Below, one piece after another: positions 23,986 through 37,323 of a stretch of 64,000 nt of DNA. The notes under the pieces were generated by a model, which did no database searches, was not told the origin of the DNA, and was given only the letters and a program-made list of their open reading frames with translations. Location: NCBI GenBank assembly GCA_037126765.1, contig JBBCBC010000001.1, forward strand, positions 37,308,804-37,372,803, read 5' to 3'. Position 1 is the stretch's first letter. Every line of letters begins with the position of its first letter. This stretch comes from Stenogyne calaminthoides (taxonomy: Eukaryota; Streptophyta; Magnoliopsida; Lamiales; Lamiaceae). The position numbers and the translations under genes were made by a program.

Positions 23986-24699
23986 CTCCGACTACCTTCT
24001 CAAGGGTTTGGGGGTTTCTTGGTTAGTTTCAACTAGGATGAGATATCCTTTACAATAAAAGCACAATCTGAAAGGGTTAGGATATCTCGACTAAGCTTTG
24101 GATAAAATCTTATCAAGCTAGGCTTAGTAAAGTGAGCTCTCTTCAATATAAAAAGCACTTGGGAAATTCAAGGTATTTCAAGTGCTTTAACTTTTACAAG
24201 AATAAGTTTGAGCTCTTGTTGCGTATAAATTTCCGTAACCTTACTATGTAGAGGGTCACCCGGTATTTATAGGCATACACCAAGGTCACTCTTGAAAACT
24301 ATCCGTTGGAGATAGCTTAGTGAGTTCCCTCTTATGGTGTGTGAAAGCGGGTATATTTAGAGTTTGAAACTCCACTAACACGTTTTAGGCAATAGCCTTT
24401 CATGTAGCAGGTCTTCACTTTTTGCGATCTGGAACTTTCGTACATCGACATCTTTTTTTTTGACATCCTTTGTCATTGTCGGTATGGTGCAGTGTCATCT
24501 TTCTCTTTTTGACTTTTGTCTTGATTAAGGGTAGACACCTTTACTTGGCTCTTTTGATTACAAACTCGAGTTTGATATAACCTTAACAATACTTGACTTA
24601 GTTCCTTTTATGCGCATTTGAATGTCTTGGCAATATCTAACTTTCTAAGGCATCAGCGTTTTCTCGATATTGCATCCTTGGATAGATATATTGATGCCT

Positions 24700-24960
24700 C
24701 GGAACATTCGGGGTTCATCTTGAGCATTGATATATTGCGAAGTCTTGATAATTCTTGTGCTTTTAGTATTCTTGATCTTGGATTCTCGGTCTTGATCTTG
24801 TGTCTTGAGTCTTACGAGTCTTTAGATTTAGTCTTTAGATTTATCTTCTTATTTGTTTATCTTTGAGTCTTCATCATTTGAGTCTTGATCTCTCGGTTTC
24901 ATCTTGAGTCTTGAAACTACTCTGAAACTATATCTGTGACTTATACATTTTGCGAGATAA
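24700..24960. repeat. CTTGAGT/CTTGATC short-repeat tract in B 3' LTR
   Basis: A degenerate run of TCTTGA(T/G)-based units, equivalent to 36975-37190 in the 5' LTR. It lies upstream of the LTR TATA box in element orientation, so it may be part of the LTR promoter region. Confidence 0.75.
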
Positions 24961-25083
24961 CATCACGAATACTCTAAAGCTGAATCGACTCGTTTATCAA
25001 GATCATTCTTGAACATGTCATACTCGGGGTTTTGGGATCTTAATCAAAATCATATAATCTTTTATTAAATTCATCTCCCAACA

Positions 25084-25100
25084 ATTTTCCCTTTTTTTGA
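25084..25100 (-). other. Polypurine tract of B
   Basis: Reads TCAAAAAAAGGGAAAAT on the - strand, directly before the 3' LTR start. Confidence 0.8.
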
Positions 25101-25407
25101 TGATGCAAAACCTATCTTATTACAAGTATATAACCTATTCTCGAGGTTTGGTTTTATCTATTACAAGATTGGTTATGTCTTTCTGAATCAAGAATCTCCC
25201 AAAAAAAATTTGATTCTCCCAAGAATTTCATCACCAAACAATCGATGTCGGGCATATCAAAAAAAGACATGTAAAATAAGATAATGAGGTATTATCTTTT
25301 GAGCATAGTGATAAATCTTCATTGATGATAAGTGTACCTTTTCTGATTACAATGAATTTATCAAACAAAATCAAAAAGACAAACATTTGAAGAAACACAA
25401 AATCTTA

Positions 25408-28400
25408 CGAGTCTTGGTTTTTAGTCTTGATTTGGCTCTTGATCTTCTTTCTGTTTGCTTCATTTTCGATTTCATCGATTGGGCACTTCGGATCAAACAT
25501 TAAAGTATCTCTTCTTGACTCATTTCTTTCCACGATGATGTGCGAATTTGTTTCGATTTAGTCCCATCGACCCGACGTCTTGAGCAATTTCTTGCGTAAT
25601 GGCCTTTTCGTTTACCAAGCCATTACCAAGTTTCGGAGGAGGATAGGAATATGGACCAGGGGGGCTCTTATCGTACTCCACCTTCATTCATAAGGTTAAT
25701 CGACTTTGTAGATACTTTGGATAAAAGGTGAGAAGATGTTCAATAAGCTTCGTTACGATCGAGCCTTCCCTTCTCCATTCCACGAGAACATCAAAATTGA
25801 ACGGAAGGTTCTCTTCACTTCTTCCACATGTCGTTGAGTTTAATGGGCATCCGTTTTATCAACATAGGCAGCTTTTCGATGTTCCTTCCTCTTGCTGCAT
25901 AAAATTTAAAGTCACTCGCCGTTTACGCTCTTCGTCTATCTCCTTTCGATCACGAAGTTCACGAGGCGGAGGCGGTAGCTTTCTTAGCTTGTTCTTTTTG
26001 GAGTGTCGTGAGCCTCTGCAGGTTGAAGACTTTCTTACGAGGTTGAGACTTCAGATTCTTACGCATTTTCGAGTCGAGTTTTCTCTGGGTTGGCTTAAAG
26101 CTTTAAATGCGCTTGCTTCTGAGGTTGAACAACGCCCAAGGCTTTCCCTCTTCATAGCGATTCGGCACCGGCTGGCTTGTTCCAACCTTAGTTCTAACAC
26201 TTTCGGTTTCTCTCTTGCAACCTCAAGCTTGGTTTTGCTTTCGAAACTTCGAATGTAGGCAGGCTTCTCTACTTGAGCAAATTTTAACTTCTCGGTCGAC
26301 TTCAAATTGTACATTTCGGCATCTTTAAGAGCCTTCTTTTTCCAAAATGCGTGCCATGAACTTCACGAGGTCTGCACCTTCCTTTTCCCTTCTTGCACCG
26401 TAGTTTGGAAGAAGTGCGGAAGAATTTGTGTCCATATGATCTTGTTCTTTGCTCGCCTGGCGGATCTCTCTGCTAGGTGATCTTGCTCATCTTCCATTCT
26501 TCTAATGTGGTTCTTAGCCCGCAGCGGTTCTTGAAATGTGGGCAAAGCGGCGAAGAGTGCATCTTTAAGCATCTCTGTCATCTTAGGTCATGGCCTTTGA
26601 GCTCATTTCCTCCTCGGCCCAATTTGATCCGCACCTTATATTTCTCTGTCGGTTTCACCTCTAGCAATTCAATCGACTCTGGTGCTTTTGTTTCATTTCA
26701 TCTCTTATCTCTGCATTGACTCCTCGAACTTTTCTTTTAGCTTTTCTTCCATGGAGGTCATCGAGTGGTCAGTGTTTTTGTATCTGCACCGGTTCGAAGA
26801 ATGGCTAAATCCTTCCATTATACGAGCTTGATTGGCCAATGTTTCTTCCATCGAGCAATTTTGATTGCCATTGGCTCAATCTTCTCAAGTTTCTCCATTA
26901 CGGGAGTGAGATCAATCTCGTGACCTTCGCTTATACATCTTTGTTTGATCATCTCAAGCTTACGCTTCATCTGAGCTCGACCTCAATTGAGCCTCGATCT
27001 GTTTTATCGGACATTTGAAATTAAAGATAGTACTTTCGGTAACTCTGGCATCATTATCAATAGTGCGAAAATTACTGAAAGTCTTAACTTCGATCTGAGA
27101 GTTGATCGACAACGAAGTCTCTTTTTACGTTTTTGGTGATCCTCGACTTCTCACTGTTGGTCCCCATCTCCATCTTTGGATTTGTCTCCATTTTCGGGGG
27201 CTCAACCTCATTGCTTTCTTCTCGGCTAAACTTAACCCGAACGACTCATCAAAATCGGATTTTTTTCAATCGAGGCTTTGTCATACGAACCACTGAGGAA
27301 AGTCGGTCGGGAAATTTGTCTCCTCGTTCCACCGGTCTTCCCTCTGATATAACAATATCAAGCATCTCGGGAAGAGTCGATTGAGGATATACTTTGTCGT
27401 TCTTAATCCCGAAGAATATATCTTGCGGATCGAGGGTATAATTTGAGCTCGGTGTCGGTCGAGGATGAACCGTTCCCCTTGCTCCTCCATTCGCCTTCTT
27501 GACCTCGCTTTCTTCCATCTCGGGCTCTACGGTTTAGTGGGGAAGCTTACGCTAAGGGATCAGCATTGGGTCTTTCGGGAGCTCATCCAGTACATTTTGC
27601 TCTGAGCCTCATTAGTATCTGAAGCTTGTGCATTAGAGGTCCTCGGTTTGCATCGAGTGGGTTACGAGACTGGTGGCATTTCCTCGATATGGTCACGAGT
27701 TAGCTTGTCGGTCGAGCACTGCGCATCTTCGGATCGACTACTGGTTGGCTCTTTGATCAACGAACTGTTCATCACGAGGTAGGCATTCCCGGTCACGAGC
27801 TCGCTTAAAAATTTCTGAGAAATTTTACTCGAAGCTGGTGATGTCTCGAGCACCTCGGAGAAGACTTCGCTCCTCGATCGATCTGTGTCCTTGAGATAAC
27901 TGAGCGGCACTTGTAATGGTGAACTTTGAAGCGGTTTGGCCCTCGGGTTGTCTCTCCGCCGGAATCCTTTGCTACCATCGTCGGTGAGAACCACCAATCT
28001 TCTGCGCTTTGGGGCGAGGTTCTTACGCCTCAGCGGTTTTGCTCCTTGCTCTATTTTTGCCTCCATGAGAACCTTCCCCCTGGTTTGTTGGGTCTTTTTC
28101 TCGGCCCCTTGAAGGTGATTCTACCTTCTTTTCTCTTTTCCCCTCGAATAGCACCTTCTTCTTCATGATGGGTTTGAAGAAATTTTGGATTTAGGGAATG
28201 GGGTTGAGTTGGCGAAGATATCCTCTTCCTCTCGCATCTCTCAAAATATAGGCAATTTTGGTGGCATGGTGGATCTTGCCTTTCATTGTGATTTCCCCAT
28301 TGACTCTTTTTATGATCTTGGCTTGCTCAGACACCATCTGGACTAAAATTTCAGCCGGTTGAAGTCGGTGGTGGGAGATGCCTCGTCGCCGCCATCGATC

Positions 28401-28926
28401 TGAGCTTGGGGTACTAATACGCTCAAAACTCCCGCCAAGACTCATGGCGCTCTTGCTCCTAATATCCATCGGCCTGCGATATTGTGGCTTTGGGTCTTCT
28501 TGTTCAAAGTTGCCTCAAACTTCCGAGGATTCTCAACAATCCTATCTAGGTACTCTGCTCTCTTCCGAGCATATACATCGCGGGATCCTCTCCTCTATCA
28601 CATAGCTCAAACACATCATTGTTTTTTTTAGGAATAATGCACAACTCCCTCTCAAAATCGGCGTATTTTGATGAGTGATCTAGATGAGATCTGATGTCGA
28701 AGAGTGCATACAATCTTCTTCATCTATTTTCAAATTGCGGATGAATTCGATTACCTCCTTTCGAACTCTGAGTGCAGTGGAAACTTGCGACTAGATGGGT
28801 GAGTTTGGCGATCGGATCATATTGAGCCTCCTCTTACGGCTTTGAGTTGGTTGAGCTCTCAAGTGGGACAATGAACTTCGTACCATGGCTTATTGGTTAT
28901 GACCAATCTCGTACAGTTGGAGCCAT
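25408..28926 (-). pseudogene. ORF3 of element B, broken (unrecognised; coiled-coil-like composition)
   Basis: The longest non-pol region of B, downstream of RNase H on the sense strand. The likely start is the ATG at 28926 (MAPTVRDW). Open pieces include 28066-27662 (134 codons), 27518-27249, 26581-26363 and 26314-26051. The middle and C-terminal parts are rich in K, E, R and Q (for example ESKTKLEVAREKPKVLELRL), suggesting coiled coil. The N-terminal part contains proline- and serine-rich stretches. It occupies the position of the envelope-like ORF of SIRE-type elements, but I see no convincing signal peptide or membrane anchor. I find no motif shared with ORF3 of A, C and F. Confidence 0.6.
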
Positions 28927-29560
28927 TTTAGGATGTGATTGAAGAATTTGAAGCTTTAGGGTTTTGCGATTTACGGGAAAAGGGATTTTAATTCTGAGTA
29001 TTTGGGAGCGAAGGGTTTGATAAAATTTTGGCTTGAATGGTTGAAGAGGTATAGATAGCTTTGAGATCGTGGGGAATCGTGTTGGTTAGGTGAAAAATAG
29101 CGGTTGAGATTAATCTCCGGGTGTCGGGTATATGAAGCAAGCGAGCGATCTCGAAAAGTAAGCATGAAAATATCCTCTTTTGGTCGATAATGTGGAGCAT
29201 TAAATGGTTGTCCTTCTTGAATTTAAAAGCGATCCATAAAAAAACATTCCTCGGTGTTTTGTATTTATTGCAAATGATTCTTGAGTTTTTATTTAGCAAT
29301 AAATGGCTCGCGTAGTCATTCTTCTTGAGACTAATTTCCTCTATCGGTCTTCTTGATCTTGACCTTGATAAAATGTCGATATATCTTGAAATCTTGAAAA
29401 GGGTTGACATATTCTTGATCTTGCCTATCGATGCATCGAGTTTCTTGAGACTCGATTCGGTATTTCATTTTATCTGAGTTTCTCGGTAGAATTACGAGAA
29501 AGCTTCATGTATCGAAAATCTTCAATTTTGATTTACTCTATCACACTGGTTCTAACATCC
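28927..29560 (-). other. Spacer of B between pol and ORF3
   Basis: No recognised gene. One open frame of 140 codons (29410-28988) lies on the element's sense strand but resembles nothing I know. Unlike A and C there is no opposite-strand unit. Confidence 0.5.
29040..29065 (-). promoter_or_regulatory. Possible TATA-like site ahead of ORF3 in B
   Basis: On the - strand CTATCTATACCTCTTCAACC stands about 120 bp upstream of the ORF3 ATG, a position comparable to the ORF3 TATA boxes of A, C and F. There is only one copy of this family here, so no conservation test is possible. Confidence 0.3.
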
Positions 29561-32500
29561 CTAATTCAATTTGAAAGTTCTGAAATCTTGATTGACCGAA
29601 AGGTTTAGTCAAGATATCGGCTCTTTTTATCGGTATGAATTTTCTCCATCCTTATGTCTTTTTTTCTCGACATGATCTCGATGAAGTGATGTCGATATCC
29701 ACATGCTTGCATCGGTGTGCAATCTGGGATTTTTGTGAAATAGCAATGGCACTATTATTGTCACAAAATATTGGTACTTCATTAGCCACAACTTTATAAT
29801 CCCTTAATTGTTATGCGAGCGAAAGAATCGAGCCGGCGACTTCTGCGCGACCATGTATTGACTTGATAATCTTGGTAGCCTCTTGAGTGCATTTTCTTTG
29901 AAAACCAAGATGTCGGTTTGCTTCCTAGAAATTGACAAGTTCTGTTGTGGACTTTTCTGTCATTCTGCAACCTCCATAGTCGACATCGAGTAACGGTTAA
30001 TTGAGGTTATCATCAATTTGGATACCATAATCCTCATTCACTAGGTGCCCCTTAAGATATCTTAGTATCTTTTTAGCGACCTCCATGTGATTAGTCTTAG
30101 GATTAGCTTGGTATCTTGCATATCGCCGACAAATGTTATATCGCCCTGCTGCTAACGTGAGATAGAGCAATGATCGATGATTCCTCTATAATCGGTATGA
30201 TTTTGATTTATACGACGATCGGGATCCGTCTTGTAGTTAGTATTCATAGGAATCTAAGCGCATTGCAATTTGTACACCATATTTGGCAATCGGATCTACG
30301 GTGTACTTTTGCTGGTTGATGAATATTCCTTCCTTTTGATTGTTTCTTGAAGACGCAGAAAGAAATTCATCTCTCCCATCATTGACATCTCAAACTTGCC
30401 TTTCGCCGGTGTTGAAAACTTTTCACTGGTGATGGTTTGGAATCAAAAATGATGTCATCAACATATCTCTCGAACGATAAGATATCTTTCCCATCCTCTA
30501 TCACGAGCGAGTTCTATCAGCAGTTCCTTTGACAAAACCATGGTCGATGAAGGCGAAAAGTATCATACCATGCTCACGGGTGCTTGTTTGAGACCATACA
30601 AAGGCTTTTACGAGCACGTAAACTTAGTCGATTCTGTTTGAACCGGAGGTTGTTCCCATAAACCTCTTCTTTAAGCACACCGTTTGAAATGCACTTTTCA
30701 CATCCATTTGATAGGTGTGAACTTCATGTGGGCGACATATGCAGAAACAATCGATGGCTTCTAGTCTTGCAAGTTGGTGCAAAGGTTTCATCATAATCGA
30801 GCCTTCTTCTTGGGAATAACCTTGTGCGACTAGCCTTGCCTTGTTTCTTACAATGTTGTTGTTTTCATCTCTTTTATTCTTGAAAACCCACTTGGTTCCA
30901 ATGACATTGTGCCTTTCGGTCTATCTACCAACTCATACTTCGTTTCCTTGAGAATTGATTATTTCATCTTGCATAGCGATAATCAATCTGAATCTTGTAG
31001 AGCTTCACCAATCTCTGCGGGTTCTTTCTCGATAGGAAGCGTGAGAATAGTGCACTTTCACCATGGAACCTTCTTGTCTTAACACCTTGGTTAGATCACC
31101 CACAATCGACTTGTAGGATGACTATCTAACCATTTCCTTCTTGATGTTCCCCCTTGATAGTATCCTCAACATTTGAAATGTTAGGTTGGTTATATCGGCA
31201 AACTCGGGGAACAAAAGAAAAGGAGAAAGTGAATCATCTTCCTAGGAAATTCTATTGAGAACATTGTCGGAGACATTTGTTCCCCTTTGGTTGATAGATT
31301 GAGAATTTGCCTCATTTGTGACCACATCTTCATTGGCATCACATACACGAGTGCGAGGCGGTGTCTGTTCGGATTAGTTACCTTTAGAGTCTTTGGTTTT
31401 CTGAGTCTCACCATCACGATTTCCATTACGAACTTCTTTATCTGAGTCGAGTCACTCGATCATAGATTGTGGTGACTTACCTTTCGGAGGTTCGATAGAT
31501 GATTTTTCTTTTGTTTCGGGCTTAATCTGGTGATCCTCTTGGTCGGTTCATCTGCATCATGTTCTGTTTCTTACGAACACAAATAGTTTCATCAAAAACA
31601 ACATGAGGTGTTTCCTCCACAATAAGAGTCCTACGGTTGTAAACTCGAAAGCTTTCTTGACTTGAGAATATCTAGAATATTCCTTCATCGGCTTTACTAT
31701 CAAAAGTTTTCATTTGATCTTTACCATTATTGTGTATGAAACACTTGCAATAAACCTACGAAAAGAAAAAAACAAGAGGCTTCCTTTCATTTCCAAAGCT
31801 CATAAGGTGTTTTGCCTTGACTCTTAGTCGGCATGGATCTATTTTATGAGTAGCATGCGGTGTTGGCGGACTTGATTAAAATCTTTTAGGAATATCGACC
31901 TCATTTATCATTGTCTTGCGAACTTCTTTGAGTCATTCCTTCTTTTTCGGCAACACCATTTTGTTGAGGGGTCCTCCTTGCGGTGATGTTTCATGAAATT
32001 CCATTTCTTGCCTGATAATCGGATATAATATGATTTATAAATTTGAGTTCCTTTGTCGGATCGATTTTGACCACACTCGATTCTTCTCAATCTTGAGCCT
32101 TTTTAGTAGCTCTGGCGTTTTTATACGAGTCTCTTTCTTCTTAAGTAAGAATATGACCCAGTATATATCTCGAGTAGTCATCAACTACTACCAATGTGTA
32201 TTTCGCCATTTTGTGCTCACGGTGTTATAGGACCAAAAAGATCCATATAAATGGCGAAGTATTCTTCGGTAGAAACCTCAACTTTACTTTTAAATGATGC
32301 TTTTATCTGTTTTGCCTTTTCGGCGCGCATCACAAATATGTTCCTTCTTGAACGCCGTTAGGTAACCCTCTCACGAAAGCTAATCTTGCAAGCTTGTTGG
32401 GGTTTTTGAAATTTAGGTGATTCATTCTTTTATGCCATAACCAATTTGGTATCTGTGGAACTTTTAGCAACTAAACATGTATCTTTAGGAGTTGAACTCA

Positions 32501-32900
32501 ATCGACAAGATACACATTCCCCTTTTCTTGTACCCGGTCGGTAATACTTTACGTGATGTATCATCTTTCACAAAACATAAGTTCTTAGAGAACTCAACAT
32601 TAAAACCTTTATCCGCGAAATTGACTAATTGAAAGCGGGTTATGCTTCAATCGGATACATATGAAACACCATGGATATGAGATTGAGTCGATTTCCAAAG
32701 TTCCATATCCTTGATCTGTCCTTTGGAGTTATCTCCAAAAGTGATCGTGGGCCTCTATGTTCAACATAGTCCTTTGAGTAACTTCTTGTATCTGTCATAT
32801 GTCTTGAACATTCCTTTGTCAAGATACCATATATCGGGAGTTTTTCATCTCTGCTCATCGGATTGCCATGTGATCTTTAGTCGGGTTTAGTGCCCTTGTT
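29561..32900 (-). pseudogene. Pol of element B: protease, integrase, RT, RNase H
   Basis: Read on the - strand from 32900. The protease site is at about 32790-32850 (ECSRHMT follows; the DSG itself reads altered). Integrase follows at about 31700-32330, including the GGPL...KKEGMTQR-like region near the PQQNG site at 31940-31975. RT lies at about 31060-30250, with an intact YVDD codon run at 30454-30465. RNase H follows at about 30150-29560; its HHFIRDH-type end is at about 29660-29700 and the ADI.TKP-type end at about 29600. B keeps more recognisable protein than the other copies but still has many indels and no full-length frame. Confidence 0.82.
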
Positions 32901-35297
32901 TTCCTCTGAAAAACAAATTAATTCTTAGGTACCCAATTTGTGTAGGGTCCTACAAGGTTAGATGTACCTTTAGGAATCAATCTGCTGACAACTCTAATTA
33001 CTTTAGAGTGGGTGATCGTCTTCCAGTAAACATCAACATATACATCCACTACTACGGGTGCCTTAGCGGTTTTACGTATATGTGTGCTAGCTTTAGCTTG
33101 AACATGGGCTTTTTAATTCTTCTTTGGTTCGGGCCTTTTGTTGGATGCTTAGGCTTTTGTGCGGCCGGTCTAAATCTTTGTTGATTCGGGTTCGGATAAC
33201 CTTTACCTTTAAGCAAGTAAGGTTTAGGTTATGCATCTTTGAAAATCTGGGTCTTCGATTATCTTTTGAGGACTTGGTCTCTTGATTAAGAATATCTCAT
33301 TTGAGTGTTTCTCTTACGAAGATTCCTCGATGGTTGGTGTAGATCCTTTCAAGTTTGCATTCTTAGCTTTGAGGCTTTGAAGTACTTACGAAATTTTCTA
33401 GGCATTTGCTTTCGGGTTTTCTAGCCTTCACGAGGTTTGGGCTTTCTTTGATCATTCGGTTTCTTTTGGCTCATAGGTCCTTTTCCTTATCTACAACCTT
33501 GGGCATTACTTGGTTTGAAGTGTAGGTGCTTTGGTTTTACAAAGATTGTCTTCTTGCTACATGATCTGACATTGGATGACCTTGTGAGGTTCCCCTGGAA
33601 TAAATCCCGATCAGTTTTTTATAGTGGCGGATCTCTGGTAACTCTGAATTTCATCTATTACTTTAGATGCATTATTCAATAGAGTTAACTCTTACATGCA
33701 CTATCCTCACGATTCTGTAGAGTTTCATGCTTCTCGAGAGGTCGTTGAACTTAGTTACGATTATTTGAGTTTCTTGATTGGATTTCTCTAGCTTTTTGAT
33801 TAGGGTCTCTATCAAGCTTCTCTTTCTCGAGAGTTGTACTTTTGAGAACATCTAGTTCATCGGTAGCTCCCATAAATTGAGAAGTGATTTCGGTTTTGCT
33901 AAGTCTTTCCATTTTAGATTTTGACATTGAGTTCTTAATACGCTCTTGAGTTTTATTTAGCGATCCTTGCAAAACAACATAGTCCTTCATTAGATTCTCA
34001 AAAAGAATCCATCGAGGTCAAAATGATTGTTTTTCGGTGGAACTTGAAAACTCTTGTGCTAATGTAGGAGCAATACTTGAGCGACAGAAGAGTTTACCTC
34101 CTCAATGGCCATCGAGCCGGATGTCATCCTTTATCAGCATCGAGAATATCTCATCTGAAGAGCTAGATCCTCTCCGAGAATGTTCTTTTTACGCAACCAT
34201 GGCCTTTGAGAACTTACGGTCTCTTTTAGCTTGTCTTTCTCTTCTCTCCTTAGCACTCAACTACGGACAATCATCTTTGGAAGTGACCTTTCTTCGACAA
34301 TTATAGCATCTGTTGGCATCATCATCACGATCATTTTTCTTCTTTGGACTTGGAGTCCTTCTTTGCGGATGAAGATCCCCGACTTTCAGTCCTTCTTCTT
34401 ACCGGTTGATCGTCCTCGGGTTTCTTCGGTTTTGTTGTTCTGTAAAAGCTTTTGTATTTTCCAAATCTACTATTAAGTCTGTCAAACCTCCTTGCCATCG
34501 GTCTTTAGCTTTTCCTCAAGCTCATCGATGTTTGGCATCAGGGTTCTCGGACTCTTTAGTTTCTGAGGTTTTATCTTTTTGCTTTTAAAGCTACATTTTT
34601 ACTTGATGAAGAATCATCTTTCTTTGTCGACCTTTTTGGATTTCTTATCAATTACAAATTCATAGGCTTTTCGATTCGAGAGAAGACTTGTTGGTATGGC
34701 ATTGAACTAATGTTCTTGGTGTTTTCAATCACCCTTTGCATGAATATCCATTTTTTAGAAAGACCCTCTAAGAATTTTCAATGCCACTTCTCTTTGTGGA
34801 TATTTCTTTCCAAGTGCATTTAGATCATTCATGATCTTTAGTGAATCGACTTCAATTTGTCTATTGATTCACCATCATCCATTTCAAAAGCTGTCAAACT
34901 TTCCAATTGCCATTTTGAAAGTTTGTTTTCTTTTATATGATTTGTGCCTTGGCACATAACGGTAGTGTATCCCATATCTCTTTTAGCGATATTACGGTGA
35001 GAGATCATTCCCGTCACACCATCATCAATTGTCTTTATATAGTGTGTCTTTTGCCATGTAGTCTAGATTGACTAACTTTCTCTCCTCGGGGAGTTAGTTG
35101 GTCATCGGACTTAGGAAATTCTTCTCTAGGGTCAATTCTCTCCTCTTACGTAATTGCAGGATTCACCCGATAAATTTGAATGGTCCTTGAGAAACCACTC
35201 TCTCATCATCGCTCATGTTTGGAATCTGGATGTGCTGCATTCTCGGTCTCCATAGATCATAGTTCTCTTGAGAACATGGGAAGTTTTTAGAAGACAT
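32901..35297 (-). pseudogene. Gag of element B, broken, with zinc knuckle
   Basis: Starts at the ATG at 35297 (MSSKNFPCSQENYDLW), typical of Copia gag with its conserved N-Y-D-x-W. A more upstream in-frame ATG at 35387 is less likely because it precedes the family start peptide. A zinc knuckle is visible at 34267-34308 with C-x2-C-x9-C spacing. The usual GH reads VT because the local frame is shifted by compensating indels. Several open pieces of 60-80 codons cover the rest. Confidence 0.78.
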
Positions 35298-35414
35298 TTT
35301 TACGATCTTTTTGAAAAAAAAAAATTTGACAAATAAGATCGATTCGGATAGACCACAAGTAATTTTTGAAAATAAAACTTTGGTCAACCACGGTAGTGGT
35401 CAAGTTGAACCTTT

Positions 35415-35429
35415 GCTCACGATACCACT
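35415..35429 (-). other. Primer-binding site of B (initiator-Met tRNA)
   Basis: On the - strand AGTGGTATCGTGAGC follows the 5' LTR end CCAACA. The canonical form is TGGTATCAGAGC; again the change lies at the CAG. Confidence 0.85.
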
Positions 35430-37318
35430 TGTTGGTCGGTGAAACGAGTCTTTGCGTGTATGGGGGAATACTGCGTGTTGATGATTTTAAAACTTTTTTC
35501 TTCTTGAGGTCGACTTGGGTGAGAAAATCCTAAAGATTAGGTTACGAGAAGCCTGGATCGCTCACGAGTCAAAATCTCTTGAGGCAGTGATCTGGTAACT
35601 TTCGGATACCTCGAGATAATCCATTGAGTCACGAGTGTCGGAGATCTGAGTTGCTTGGATCGGATAACTAACTTCTTTGAATCCTCGGATGAGAGTTGGT
35701 TTGGTAACTATCTGTTCTAGCTACTTTCGATCGTCTTGAATAGTTGGCCCTTAGATTATACTCGTTTTAAGCTTTCTTTGAAAAACTTTCCCTTTATGAA
35801 ATAGTGATTTTTGTGAATCACTTATGCAACTTCGATTGGATTGATTCAGCCTGAATATCGATTGAAAAGTATGCTTTCAAAATCAAGTTGATGCAACAAT
35901 TAAGCCTGAGATAAGGAAAGCGATAAAGAACACAGGCGATTATAGTGGTTGAGACTCAAGCTCCTACATCCGCTCTCACGACTCTTGGAGAAATTCACTA
36001 TCAAGCCGGCTTTTCGACTACCTCGTGGTTTACTTACTCAACTTCGTACGAGGGTTTTCGACTACTCCGTGGTTTACTTACTCAACAGGCCTTAAGTTTT
36101 TCGACTACCTCCGTAGTTTACTTACTCAATCACACTGGCTTTCGGACTACCCTCGTGGCTTACTAACTTCTTCTCTAGAGTTTTTCGACTACTCGCGTGG
36201 TTTACTAACTCTTTACAACTCTACTCACCAACAAACACACTCCAACTACCTTCTCAAGGGTTTGGGGTTTCTTGGTTGGTTTTCAACTAGGATGAGATAT
36301 CCTTTACAATAAAGCACAATGCAAAGGGTTAGGATATCTCGACTAAACTTTGGATAAATCTTATCAAGCTAGGCTTAGTAAAGTGAGCTCTCTTCAATAT
36401 AAAAGCACTTGGGAAATTCAAGGTATTTGAGTGCTTTAACTTTTTAAGAATAAGTTTGAGCTCTTGTTGCGTATAAATTTCCGTAACCTTACTATGTAGA
36501 GGGTCACCGGTATTTATAGGCATACACCAAGGTTACTCTTGAAAACTATCCGTTGGAGAGATAGCTTAGTGAGTTCCCTCTTATGGTGTGTGAAAGCGAC
36601 TATATTTAGAGTTTGAAACTCCCTAACACGTTTTTAGGCAATAGCCTTTCATGTAGCCGGTCTTCACTTTTTGCGATCACGGAACTTTCATTACATCGAC
36701 ATCTTTTTTTTGACTTGTCCTTTGTCATTGTCGGTATAGTGCAGATGTCATCTTCCTCTTTTGACTTTTGTCTTGATTAAGGGTAGACACCTTTTTGCGG
36801 CTCTTTTGATTACAAACTACGAGTTTGATATAACCTTAACAATACTTGACTTAGTTCCTTTTATGCGCATTTGAATGTCTTGGCAATATCTAACTTTCTA
36901 AGGCATCGCGTTTTTCTCGATATTGCATCCTTGGATAGATATATTGATTGCCTCGGAACATTGGGTTCATCTTGAGCATTGATTATATTCTTGAGTCTTG
37001 ATAATTCTTGTGCTTTTAGTATTCTTGATCTTGGATCTTCGGTCTTGATCTTGTGTCTTGAGTCTTACGAGTCTTGAGTCTTCGAGTCTTTAGATTTATC
37101 TTATTTGTTTATCTTGAGTCTTCATCTTTGAGTCTTGAGTCTCTCGGTTTCATCTTGAGTCTTGAGACTTGAAACTATATCTTGACTTATACATTTTGAG
37201 ATAACATCACGAATACTCTTGAATCTTATATCAAGATCATTCTTGAACATGTCATACTCGGGGGTTTTGGGATCTTAATCAAAATCATATAATCTTTTAT
37301 TAAATTCATCTCCCAACA
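35430..37318 (-). repeat. 5' LTR of element B
   Basis: 1889 bp from TGTTGGGAGATG (at 37318) to CCAACA (at 35430) on the - strand. TATA box TATAAATA at about 36511-36519. It carries the same tandem arrays as the 3' LTR, at 36008-36215 and 36975-37190. Confidence 0.93.
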
Positions 37319-37323
37319 TGGAG
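37319..37323 (+). repeat. Target site duplication TGGAG, right of B
   Basis: Second copy of the 5 bp duplication; C resumes immediately after it. Confidence 0.93.

Larger units (their letters stand above)
23179..25083 (-). repeat. 3' LTR of element B
   Basis: 1905 bp, matching 35430-37318 end to end. TATA box (- strand) TATAAATA at about 24264-24272. It contains two internal tandem-repeat zones. Differences from the 5' LTR are mostly one- or two-base indels, many at CG/CAG/CTG sites. Confidence 0.93.
23179..37318 (-). mobile_element. Complete SIRE-like Copia element 'B' (14.1 kb)
   Basis: A full-length element on the - strand with LTRs of 1889 and 1905 bp, TGTTGG...CCAACA ends, TGGAG target duplications, a primer-binding site, gag, pol, a long third ORF and a polypurine tract. 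Its LTRs differ from those of A and C, so it is a different family. It lacks the opposite-strand cassette of A and C. It is inserted in the RNase H region of C. Confidence 0.93.

Noticed and set aside
25728..26258. 176-codon + strand open frame
   Set aside because: It is the reverse complement of ORF3 of B; the protein is low-complexity and resembles nothing, and the sense strand carries the element gene.
28988..29410. 140-codon - strand open frame in B spacer
   Set aside because: On the sense strand of B and long for this damaged sequence, but no motif or second copy supports it.
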